Under the pieces are notes generated by a model. The model was not told where the DNA came from. It saw nothing but the letters and a program-made list of their open reading frames with translations, and ran no database searches. From contig CP075495.1 in assembly GCA_021613535.1 (NCBI GenBank), positions 7,130,001 through 7,194,000 on the forward strand: a stretch of 64,000 nt of DNA, given 5' to 3'. The translations under genes were made by a program, and so were the position numbers. This DNA is from Adineta vaga (taxonomy: Eukaryota > Rotifera). How positions within the stretch are numbered: position 1 is the stretch's first letter; every line of letters starts with the position of its first letter. This document shows positions 52,397 to 64,000 of the stretch, one piece after another.

Positions 52397-55361
52397 TTAA
52401 GGTTCACTATTATTATCATTTTCATCAGAATTTGGAATTTTATAGACAATTGTTTTCATAAATGATGCAGCACATAATGCTGAATAAGGTTGCCATTCTT
52501 TATTTAAAGTTCCATCATGATAATCTGCTATTCCACGTATAATCATAAATGATTCGATTCGATTACCTTGAATAGCTGCTAGAACTTGATCAATTTCCGA
52601 ATCAAAACAAAGAACATTACATTTTTCACTTAATGTTGTTTTAAAATAATCATTTGTTAAGATATTTTTTCCACCAGCAATCATACCAAAATGAATTTTT
52701 GGTCGTGTATAATCTTTTTTATCTTTATCTGGATGTTGAACTTCAACAATTTCACCATTCTCCATTTTGATATAAAGATGATCATTCGATGGTGGTAAAC
52801 AATCAATATTATGCGAAAGTAAATATTGTATACCTTCGTGAAGAAATTTTTCCCATGGATATTTATGTACTGACGATCGAGTTAGATTGGTTTGCTGATA
52901 ATTTTCTTTAATTGGTTCCATTAATTGATATAATTGAAAATTTTTTGGTTTATAACATGTCGAAACAAATTCATAACCTTCAGATGATTGTTCAGCTTCA
53001 TAAATACCTAAAAATAAAAATGATTATTTAAATAGTTATAGAGAATACTATAGTTTTTAGTTTAACATTGAAACCTTTTTTTTTCTATTCATTTGCATGA
53101 TGATTAATCTAGATTATGTCATTTCTCTTAGCAATAAATGTATCGTAAATCTGTAACTCTTTTTTCTCTCGTAGAATTATTTGATCATTTTTTAAGAAAC
53201 ATGACTAAAGCATGCTCTCTAATGACTAATGAAGAAAGAATTCATATTCAATTTAGATTCTTGCCACTGACAGGAACAAACAAACATCCGAAATTTCTAC
53301 GATTTCTTCTCGTCATATCTCAATCAATCATCAGATTCTGTTAGAGAAAAGATATGATATTCAGATCGATTATGTTCATAAATAGAGTTAACTAGAAGAA
53401 GAAATGATATCCTCAGGGGAACACTTTATATTTATCTTAGATATGAGAAAGACAAATCGAACAATCAATATAGAAGAGATAGTAATGAACTTTTATCTCG
53501 ATGAAAGAAAGAAGACATATGTATTACTCATCGGAAATGTCATCTTTACATCCAATATTGACATACACCTTCATACCAATCGATAACGCATTAACATCTC
53601 TCGAATAATTACTCTATATATATATATATGCTAAAACTGTTCTTATCTCTTGATTGGATCATTGTTATAAACATCGAACATATTTACCATAAACATAATC
53701 TTCTTCATTAGGATATCCTATAATAATATCTCCACGTCGGATATGTTTATTTGCATCTGTATAATGTGGTACACCACCAGCACAGCCAATAATAAAAACA
53801 TGTTGAACATGTCGAAAAGTACCTAATAAACGAGTTGTTGTACTTCCTGTAGAAATTTGTGCTGTACGACTACGACCAATTAAAGGTAATTTTGTGGAAA
53901 CAACATGATGTGGACCAATAGTACCAATAGTATATACATTCGATTCACCTTGAATAATTAGAAAGATTTCTTATCAATCGAAGAATTTCTATTTTTCAAT
54001 GAAATTTACCTGCTTTTTGTCGTACAAAAGTAATTTTATTTTCAATCATTGCATCGACAGCTAATTTTTCGAAATAATTCACTGTTATTATAGCAATTGT
54101 TGGTCGGAATGTATTCGATAATTCAGCAATAGATTTGTAGAGAATAACTTCTACAATAAAAATAAAACAAATAATACATTTCAATCATTGATTGATAACA
54201 AACGATGAGTATCTTCTTCTTCAGCTGATACAATAACACGTGTCCATTGTTGACCATCTTGATCAAGATGTTTAACCAGATTTTTCTCTTCTAATTCGAC
54301 AAGATATTGAAAAACTGTTTGATCATCACATTCGACATATCTTCAGGAAAAAGAAGAAAATGAATTCAATTAAAAAATTGTTTTCAAAAATCGACTTTAC
54401 TTTGCTAAATCATTCACAAACATTGGATTGGGAAATGCTTGTTCAAGTAAATCTAATAATCTATCTTTCACCATATCGCCATATCGTTGTGCATTATTTT
54501 CATAAACTAAAACATAGATACTCTATCAATGTATTCTTTTGAAAGAAAGAACAAAAGTCGAATGAAGCAAAGATTAATATTTTTAATTATAATCTTCTTT
54601 AGATTGATATCGTCATGCATTGATCTCGTATGAGAAGAAAAAATAAATGGGGTGATGATATCAAATTTGAGACTTGATTTTTTAATTACAAGCAAAGTCA
54701 TACATACATGGATGATCATTATCTAGTTGATCATCAGTTAGTGAATGAATTTCCAATTGAATTTTTCGTATCATTGTAAATCTTCGTAATAATTCCATTA
54801 ATCGTTTGATAAATGAAAAATAATCTGAAAGAAAAACATTGAGACATATAATTATAGAATTTTTTTTCTTACCTCGAGGAAACTCATTCGATTTGAATAA
54901 TCTACGCATGAATTCATTAATTTCACTAACATACTGTTCTTCATTGGGATTATAGAACCAAAAATGTAATAATCGATTTTCTTGATGTAATGTTTTTGTT
55001 TGTTTATCAGTCATAAAAACTTTAAATTGGCTTGTAAATCCAACTGATTCATTCTCTTCTTGTACTAAAATGTCTGATTTCTGTATGTCAAGACTATTTA
55101 CATGAAATTGTGTACCTGATTTTGAATTTTTATAGATAATAAAATCGACATTATTTCCACTACCAATATGAAGAATATTTTCATCATTTGGATCGATATT
55201 TGTTTGTCTTTCAATTGAAACTTTATTTATTGTTGATGTCTTTTGTAATGGAATTAGAACAATATAGTCTAGTAGAATCGATATTGATTTAATGAGAAAA
55301 GAGATTTCGTTCTTTTTTTATTCTTACCTCGTGAAATCCGATGCGACTCTTGAGTAGACAT
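52397..55361 (-). CDS. winged-helix plus nucleoside-phosphorylase-fold protein
   Basis: Reverse-strand gene of about eight exons, ATG 55359-55361 and stop 52397-52399. An N-terminal region of about 200 residues of no recognised family (LHFWFYNPNEEQYVSEINEF; FIKRLMELLRRFTMIRKIQL) is followed by a winged-helix-like segment (DRLLDLLEQAFPNPMFVNDL, TVFQYLVELEEKNLVKHLDQ). The C-terminal half is a PNP_UDP_1 fold: TIAIITVNYFEKLAVDAMI, VFIIGCAGGVPHY with the glycine-rich phosphate-binding turn, RRGDIIIGYP, and the catalytic-region block CFDSEIDQVLAAI ... MIIRGIADYHDG, which corresponds to the M-E-x-E and R-A/G-I-S/A-D motifs of MTA/SAH nucleosidases and phosphorylases. The final Asp is kept; the usual MEME is replaced by FDSE, so substrate and activity are uncertain. 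A nucleoside- or nucleotide-sensing role is a guess. All inspected splice phases fit. Confidence 0.75.
53030..53690 (-). other. long intron of the phosphorylase-fold gene
   Basis: About 660 nt separating the exon that encodes YEAEQSSEGYEFVSTCYK from the exon encoding the GGVPHY region. Two forward open frames (53138-53344, 53404-53586) lie in it and look random. An AT run is near 53615-53629. Confidence 0.5.
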
Positions 55362-56463
55362 TTAAAATATATGTCTGGCAAACAGCAATAAAATCTTTTT
55401 TTCTTCTTCTTCTTCTTTCTAGATGACCTTCTCTCTATTCTCTCTGTACTTTTGAATATGTACAAAAGAAAAATTTGTGTTGATGATCGAATCAGTTCGT
55501 TCTTCTCTGTCTTCATGTATTAGGCGTTCGATCAACTTGCTATATATATATATATAAAGATTACATCAAGCATCAAGAATTACTTATTCTTCTCTCCTTC
55601 TTTTTATTGCTTCAACCTCTATTCAAACTACAATACTATCGTGCATGTCACGCAAAAGCAATTGTCGAATATTGCTTCGATTCATGCTTGTAGTGCTTAT
55701 AAAAGCTTTCTCTTCCTTCAATCTCGTTCCCAAGAGAAATTAATTGATGATGATGATGATGTGAAGAGTGACATTATTAATTCGATTAACTTCGAAGCTC
55801 GAATGTCACTATAATGCGTGAAAAAGAATTAACTAAAACGGAAATTCTTAAGTACTGGTTTTATTGATGCGCTACTTTAGAAATCATATGTCAAATAAAA
55901 TCAAATACAACTCATTGAACCACTATTCTATTGATTTGTTCAAGGAAAAAGAATCAATTCTTTTCTTTGAAAAAAAAACTAATTATTTCATAACTTTTAT
56001 GAAGTCAAAAAAAAATTGGTTTCTTCTTTCATTTTATTCAGTTATTTGATCGAGAATCCAATGTAATATAATAACCTCTTCATATATAATTCCTTTTTAT
56101 TTCTTTTTCTCTCGCAATCTCATCGTCGTCATGTTCTGACATCCATCATCCATAGAACCACATAAGTATTCTATGGATTGTTTGAATATACCAATCAACA
56201 AAGTAATCGTCTTCCTCCAATTGAAAAGAGTCGAAAAACATAGATGAGGACTTTTAAACGTATAACTGAATATGGCCACAGAGTCTATACTTTATATTTA
56301 AATGAAGAAGAAAAAAAAAGAAAACAACAACAACAAAACCAAATTGTTATTTTATTTCGAAAGAAATCATTTATAATGAATGAAATTTTTCGGTTTACTT
56401 TTTCTAGATTCGTTTCTTCGATCTCCTTTCCGTGTGTGAAAAGAGAAAATCAAATCTACCAAC
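55362..56463. other. divergent intergenic region
   Basis: Contains the upstream regions of the phosphorylase-fold gene (-) and RPS5 (+). There is an AT run (55541-55556), a GATGAT run (55747-55761) and, at 56406-56407, a TTTTTCTAG acceptor 56 nt before the RPS5 ATG. No gene seen. Confidence 0.55.
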
Positions 56464-57482
<1,019 letters not shown>

Positions 57483-58020
57483 AAGCATTATCTTACAGCC
57501 CAATCACAATATAATGATGACAGAAATTGCTCGAATATATGTCATTGTTTTAGTTTTTATGTTATTGTTATTGTTGTGAACACATTCGGGCTAGAATGTT
57601 TTGTTATATTCTATGAAGAAACAAAAAAAAAAGAAAAATGATAGAAAAATAACCATCAAACGAAATCATATATTAATATTCTCTCATAGATGTGAATAAT
57701 ATCATCAAGAAAATAAATATTTTTTAAGAAGAATATTTAGTGAAACTCTTTCCTATCAATGAATCTATAGATCTTTATTCGTATTTATTTCAAGATCAAT
57801 CGTTATACTGCTGAGAACAAAAGACGATATTGAATCCGAGAATTTCTAGAAGTGTACTGCTTTGTCTTGTATTTACAGTCATATAATATGATCACGTAAA
57901 AACCTAATGTTCGATTTATTTTCATATCTTGATTGAAAACAAAATTATACACTGAGTCAGAATTAATGCAACATCGTTGCAGAAAAAAAGAAGATGTCTG
58001 TTATCACATTGAATATCTTT
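57483..58020. other. convergent intergenic spacer
   Basis: Between the 3' ends of RPS5 and the F-box/WD gene. AATAAA-like sequences occur near 57712. The forward open frame 57933-58145 overlaps the reverse-strand WD exon and is taken as its shadow. Confidence 0.55.
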
Positions 58021-59633
58021 TTAAAATGTATGAACGGGTGGTCGAAATAGTGTATCGTTATTTGAAAAATTCAATGCAACGATGGATCGATCCATTGATG
58101 CAAATAAATATTCGGGTGTTACAGCCAAACTATGTACTGGACTAGCTTGTTTAGAAACAAAAAACACTTTTTGTAGTTGTCGTTGAGTACGATTCACAAG
58201 ACGGATAGTTGAATGATGATCACAGCCAAGTACAATGCCATTTGAAACATTATTTTGATCAGCTGGGACAGCTAATGAACAATAATTGTTGCCAAATTCA
58301 TCATCGAATGTATAATGACATATCCCAGTACGTATATCAAATTCTTTTAATTGATTATCAAAACCAGCAGCAATGAAAACATTCGATGATATCCATTCAA
58401 TACAACGGACGCCAGCACCCAAACGATAATTTGCATTATAGACCTAATAAAAACGATATGAATATGTACTATTTCAAAGAAAATGAATATACATGAATTG
58501 GTTGCGCTCTTTCGGTATTAAATAAAACTAATGGATAAAGACTTGATCCACCACCAGTTCCAATTAAAAAATGTTGTCCATCATTCGTAAATCGACTACA
58601 TAAAACACGATCATCAACTTTTGTACGCCAAATCAATTGATTATGTTGTGCAGATATATCAAAAGTTCGTACTGAAAATAAAATCAATTCGAAAAAAACA
58701 AGAAACGTATATATATTTTTACAAATTAATTTGAGAAACTAACTTGAAACAGTATGATCGCGTGAACCATTTAATATTAAATATCTTTCTTGATCATTGG
58801 AAAAGACATCTAATGAAAGTATGTCATTCCGTTTACCAATAATAGGTACAAGATTTTGATCATTTTCACATGAATAGACATCATTCGTTTGTCGACATAT
58901 AATTCTTAATACGTTTCCATTTGCTAAAGCAATTAAATGTTGATTATATACTTTATAACAAAGAACATCATCATGATTAAATTCATAGAAATAATCAATT
59001 TGATTTGTCGATAAATTTAAACGTCGTAATGTACAATCATTGGTAAACCATAGTTGATGATTATGTTCATCATATTGAAGTAGGGAAGTTTGAGCACGAC
59101 GAATAAATCTAACCAATGTATGATTTTTATAATTATGTTGACTATTCCAACGATTTGATAGTAATAATAAATAACGATAATTATTCACAGTACGATTTAT
59201 ATCACAATCAGTTTTTGAGCATAGATTTAATTGATTCGATGGTCGACGATGGTCGACAGGAAGAAGAGAAGGTTGTTCATTCGAACGATCGAATAGTATT
59301 TCATATTGATAATCGGATGGAAGATGAACGGGATTGGAAATAATTGAAGATTGATAGTGGATATTCTAAAGAGATAAGAGAAATTTAGTTTTAAGCAAAT
59401 TATTTATCTTTTATTACCTCGAATGTTGGACATCCTGTTGAATTTTTCAGTTGGGAAAATGAAACATTAGTTACTCTTGCAAGTGCTTTCTTCCACGGTA
59501 AAGTATGATAATAGAGTACAGTATGAAATCGTTGACACACTTGTTGTAATCGAAATAAATCCTTTGTGGATACATATCGACAAAAGAGTTCCACTAAAAT
59601 ATCATCGGGTAAGTCCAAAATTGATATTACCAT
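58021..59633 (-). CDS. FBXW4: F-box/WD-repeat protein, FBXW4-like
   Basis: Four exons on the reverse strand: 59418-59633, 58744-59365, 58493-58671, 58021-58443. The N-terminus is an F-box (LDLPDDILVELFCRYVSTKD, LFRLQQVCQRFHTVLYY), which binds SKP1 in SCF ubiquitin ligases. The rest is about 400 residues of degenerate WD-type beta-propeller blades (DILSLDVFSNDQERYLILNG, SRDHTVSIRTFDI, VLCSRFTNDGQHFLIGTGG, GVRCIEWISSNVFIAAGFDN, QLKEFDIRTG). The F-box followed directly by propeller and overall size match FBXW4/dactylin, but the blades are weakly conserved and orthology is inferred. The ATG is 59631-59633; the in-frame TTG six bases upstream is not used in my model. It lies 148 bp downstream of POLH on the same strand. 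Confidence 0.8.
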
Positions 59634-59781
59634 TATCAAAACATAAAAAATATTGAATGAATGCTATTTGATACATATAATTATCAAAAAATCTAGAAAA
59701 GAAGAAAATTTCGAATGATCTATACAATATTTTCGACACGTTCACAAATATATGACTTAATATATTACAAAAATTTGAATA

Positions 59782-62583
59782 CTATTCATTTTTCGATTTC
59801 TTATTTATAAATTTATCAAGTGTATGATTACTATTATTGGTTTGTTTTTCATTTTTACGTTTGATTGCTTTCAATGGTTTAGGTACGATTGATGTTTGAT
59901 AAGAAGTTTTATTTTCTTCCATTTGTAATTCACGTGCAAAATGAAAATCTTCATGTTCAGGCATGTCCCATGTTAAAATTGACTTGTTACATTTTGAACA
60001 AGTGATATACGGATTATCGGATTTATCCGAATGAATGAGAACTGTTGTCATTTGTTGAGTAACGAGAAAAAAAAGATGTAATGGATGAACTTGATTTTGG
60101 TTCAGATTTCGACGGTGTTTTCAATCGTTCTTCATTTTTCTGAAATTTTCGAAAAAAATCACCTTTGATTGGTGAAATCGTCGTTTTTGTTGCTGCTGCT
60201 GCTACTGCTATTGTTGTTGGCAGTGGTGATGGTGGTTTTTCTGTACTAGTTTCTGTATCATCGTCATCATCACCTTCTTCTTCCGCTTCTTGCCAATTGA
60301 TAAGATTTTCCATTGATGTTATTGGTTCTGCTTTAGTTGTTTGTTTAGAGAATAGATCAGCAATAGATTTGGTTTTAACACTATCAAGAAATTTTCCAGC
60401 ACTAATACCAAGATTAATGATTGCTGGTGAATAAATATTCGATGTTGAAGAACTTTTATTGAATTGTTTCAATATTCGATAAGCATCATTAGCAAATCGA
60501 TCGATTGAATATTCATTTAAGGGACAAGAACGTGCGATTGTTTCATTCGTAATTAATGTACATGTTACAGTTAAAAGTTTTGCACGACGTTTATTCTAAG
60601 TATGGAAAAGTAATTCATTGATTTGAAGATAAAGAATATACTATACCTCTGTTCGATCTTTTTCCAATCGATTGAAAACTTCTTCAGCTAAATTATGACA
60701 CCAACTACGAATCTAATCAAGATGGTAAAAAATGATTAAATTATTTTATTGAAATCAATTTCGTACTTTTTCATTAGTATCTAATGATGTTTTGCCAGGA
60801 AAATTCTTACTGGCAGAGATTGATTTATACAAATTTCTACTATTTACAGGTGTTGTTTCGATGCCTCGAATTAAATTGTATAACCAACACCCATCTTTTT
60901 CACCAAGAGATGTTTGTAATATATCAAGTGAATATTTTCGTAATTGGCCAATATAATCAACTTGAAATAATTCTGTGACACGTTCACCTGCTTTTCCACC
61001 TAGACCTTGACTGAGAATACAAAGTAAAAAGCATACGTAACACTCTAATTTTCTTTTAAATGTTTCTTTACATTTTTTGAACAGGTGTTTTATCAAATAC
61101 ATAATCAATATCGGAATTAGGAAGAACTGTTTGTTTTTTTGGTTTGTTAAATCCACAACATAGTTTAGCTAAAATCTATGAACATCAAAATTGAAATGTT
61201 GAGAAAGAAAAAGAATGATTCATTATCATTACTTTATTTCGAGCAATACCAGCTGAACAGAAAAATCCCGTTTCTTCTTTAATCTTCTTTCGAATTTGTT
61301 CGACAAGATAAGCGCCAAGTACCAAATCAAAATTTCGTTTTTCATCATCTGATTGACAATCTTTTAACCATTTCTCGAATACTTCTATACGTTCATCTTC
61401 TGTTTTCGTAGTTGAACCAGCTAAATGTGTTGATGGAAAATCGCTGATTGTTAAATTCGATCTATTTTCTTTTAATTTTTGAATATCATCCGTTAAATCA
61501 AGATAAGCTTCATCAATACTGGCCTTTTCAACAAGTTTAAAATTGGCATTGAGAACACGAAAAACATCTGCACTTGCATCTCGATATCTTGAATAGACAA
61601 TAAATATAAATACTTCGAATTTCCAACAAATCATTCAATTTTACTAATTCATATTTCTTTTCAAACTAACATACGCTAGTTCAATCGATCAAGGACATAT
61701 CTTACTTAATTTGATATGTTCAAAATATTTATATATTATTAATTATATTTAACCTTGATATAAACATTATGACATGAGAATTATAGTGAAATTGTCCTTC
61801 CATATGTATAATATGGAGATAAATGTCTGCTTAGCGATGGCCGTCTCATTTTTTTTCGCTTCATACTTTTCAGAAACTATTGACATGACGCGTCAAGAAT
61901 TGAATATACATATTTTTTTATAAACAATTATCCATGTTATTAAGCAGTTCTAATTTAGATGATTAGAACGATTATGTGTCGCAGACTCTTCTTAATAGTA
62001 TTCAATAACGAAAAGGTTAGAAACTATAATTTTCTAATCAAACGATTGAAAAAAAAAGAAACGACCTTCATTGAATCGCAAATTACACTAATCAACCTTT
62101 ATCTGTTGTGTAAAGTAACAACTACATGTGTAAAGAAACGTTTTTTTACTATAAGTTGTCAATAACTTTATCGTCTTACATCATAAAAGAAAAACTATAT
62201 TCAATCTTACCGAGTTAAATTTGCTTTTCCATTCACTTCTTGAACATGAAAGACATGAAAATCTGGACAAAGTTCTTTGGCTTGTTCACCTCGCATACCT
62301 TGATTACCGAAATATGTTTTATCATTATCGAAATCTTCTATTTACCTCGTTTTACACCAAAATCTCGAGCTTCATAATTGACAGCAATAAGACTAAATAC
62401 ATTTGTTTTTCATTTTCTTCTATAAGATAGTCATTACAATTATACGTACCCACCACCTTTCCATGTGTAATATTGAGCTACACCACATGGTTTACCAAGA
62501 AATTCAGGTTGTAATCTTTGTTCGACTTGAACATAGAAACAATCCATATCGATCAATGCAATTACACGATGATCGACATTCAT
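59782..62583 (-). CDS. POLH: DNA polymerase eta (Y-family), frame break before the UBZ domain
   Basis: Reverse-strand gene; first exons 62450-62583, 62346-62392, 62211-62298, 61233-61587. Polymerase eta bypasses UV cyclobutane dimers. Catalytic blocks: VIALIDMDCFYVQVEQRL (metal-binding Asp), AVNYEARDFGVKRGMRGEQA, YRDASADVF, KASIDEAYLDLTDD with the S-I-D-E acidic pair, GFFCSAGIARNKILAKLC, IQGLGGKAGERV (helix-hairpin-helix), RNLYKSISASKNFPGKTSL. The tail has a SITSFF segment resembling a PCNA-binding box, then a UBZ finger (CSKCNKSILTWDMPEHEDFH) and a terminal TLDKFINKK box. The UBZ part is not in frame with the rest: a T8 run (A8 on plus, 60067-60074) shifts the frame, so the continuous frame stops at 60023-60025. 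The start ATG (62581-62583) follows an acceptor 9 nt upstream. The polymerase identity is secure; the break may be biological or an assembly error. Confidence 0.92.
61588..62210 (-). other. long intron of POLH
   Basis: A 623-nt GT-AG intron between the NGKANLTR and YRDASADVF coding blocks. The forward open frame 61959-62165 inside it has no recognised domain. Confidence 0.55.
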
Positions 62584-64000
62584 TCTTTCGATCTGAAATA
62601 TAGGATAATATTTAAAATATTTTCTTTTCACCAATTTTTAACAATGATTAATCTTAGCATATTATTAGTTCGTTCAGTTTAATTAAGCTATTACATTATA
62701 CTCATCGAAAACGTTTTTATCGTATTAGTTCATATATGTAATAATTTAGGAATATTTTAAAGCACTTTATATAAGCAATGATATATGATTACGAAATCCA
62801 TGACACATATCTGACTAGCCTATTTATTGGAAAAAAGTTATTGAGTAAGTACGATAGATGACGCCATTTTCTGAATATTAATTCTTATTTGAAAATTTCA
62901 TATTTATCCGTTTTAAAAGAAATATAAACATTGAATGAATTTATTAGACCTTGAAATTATAAATTTCAAATCGTTTTACCTTTAAAATTCTTGTGTGAAT
63001 ACGATTAGTTTTGTATCTACAATTAAATTTTTTTGTCAATAAGAAATAGGAGGACAACGACGATTGATCTGCCTATCAATTAATATTGCACGCGATCAAA
63101 TCGATCGATCACTTTTGTTGATCATGAGACACATCAATATCAAAGATATTTATTCATATAACAAAAGATAATATTGTATATATGTATCAAATACATCATC
63201 TAAACTTTTAATTGAACAATACGAATAGTTTTTCTTACTTAAAGGTATTATTTACTTTTTTTTCTCATTAATATTCTAATTTATCATTGATCTATATTTG
63301 TACACTATACTGTTCGTGTATTCTTTTGCCATGTTCTATTCGAATTCAAGCAAAGAGAATTCATTGAATATGCAACTGATTATTTAATCGTTAAATAGTA
63401 TAACACATGAAAAAGCGTGAATTAAATCAAAAAATGATTATGATCAATCGAGAATTTGAATTGAATACAATCGTTTTAGAATAATTTTGAAAAAGAAAAA
63501 TATTGAAACTTGATTTAAGTTTATTTTTTATCGTCTTAATCGTTGATTAGATAATCAGAATTGTTCGAACGATAGTTATTTTCTTGTTTCTAACAATAAC
63601 ATCTTGACAATGTGATGTTATCTAAATCAAATTAAGCCGTTTATGTGAGATATGAATCAATTGTATACAGAAGAAAATAATCTATTTGACGTTCATCTTC
63701 TAACTAATCTTTTCTCACCTTATTCGTTGATGAATCAAACATAAATTTGAGTGATACAAAAAAACACACATACGCTTTTCTTTTAATCTTTTACAAGCTG
63801 GTATCAGCATGCCTAAATCGTTCGTCAAAATTTTCTATTCATGCATTCGCCATTTGCCTTTTTTCTTTCTTTATGTGCATATTTTACTACTTGTTATATG
63901 AACATTATCATGCCTCGACACATGCACATATTAAGAACATATTGGTCGCTCATTTCTATTATTTGGTGCCAAAAAAATCTTGTTCAAAGATGATCTAATA
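62584..64000. other. intergenic region at the right edge
   Basis: Upstream of POLH. AT-rich, with no recognised gene. The forward open frame 63747-63998 runs toward the window edge but shows no family resemblance or splice support. Confidence 0.5.

Noticed and set aside
60030-60075. A 22-nt GT...AG segment in POLH that would restore the UBZ frame as a micro-intron
   Set aside because: Twenty-two nucleotides is far shorter than any other intron in this window (about 45 nt or more), and the donor context is poor. The T8 run is a simpler explanation.

Overview
The window is AT-rich animal DNA. The protein-coding genes are split by many short GT-AG introns, mostly 45-100 nt with donors such as GTAAGT or GTATGT, and a few introns exceed 300 nt. 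There are no bacterial operons or ribosome binding sites. The gene set is metazoan: amyloid precursor protein, a neuroligin-like adhesion protein, beta-sarcoglycan, tetraspanin, PEPT-type transporter, VPS25, UFC1, MO25 and an amidated neuropeptide precursor. Compact genes, A+T content, unpaired 3' splice sites beside many start codons (as expected for spliced-leader trans-splicing) and several genes with broken frames next to otherwise conserved exons suggest a small invertebrate, most likely a bdelloid rotifer. That assignment is inference.

Layout. 1730-6656 (+): catalytically dead neuroligin-like carboxylesterase-fold membrane protein. 7000-8271 (-): frame-broken eIF5 copy. 9195-9671 (+): LITAF-domain protein. 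9792-10719 (-): type II membrane, glycosyltransferase-like protein. 13956-20597 (+): very large protein made of about 50 tandem 19- or 15-residue helical repeats with a degenerate EF-hand-like C-terminus. 21312-23512 (+): choline/ethanolamine kinase with one frameshift. 25368-26928 (+): geranylgeranyl diphosphate synthase with an acidic tail. 27701-28481 and 28580-29404 (-): UFC1 and VPS25, 98 bp apart. 30054-33138 (+): APP. 35379-36548 (+): tetraspanin. 39094-40965 (+): CAB39/MO25. 41953-42070 (+): 5S rRNA. 45184-45716 (+): neuropeptide precursor. 46095-50171 (-): SLC15 peptide transporter. 51158-52279 (-): beta-sarcoglycan. 52397-55361 (-): winged-helix plus nucleoside-phosphorylase protein. 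56464-57482 (+): ribosomal protein S5. 58021-59633 and 59782-62583 (-): F-box/WD protein and DNA polymerase eta, 148 bp apart.

The genes do not form one pathway. Two tight same-strand pairs (VPS25-UFC1 and POLH-FBXW) could be co-transcribed and resolved by trans-splicing. The strongest leads are the repeat protein, the novel PRV-amide peptide, the recurrent acceptor sites at start codons, the frame breaks in three conserved genes (eIF5, choline kinase, polymerase eta), and the loss of all three copper-site histidines in APP.

Spliced models were made by eye from splice signals and family resemblance. No alignment or search was run. Exon edges not given explicitly are approximate.
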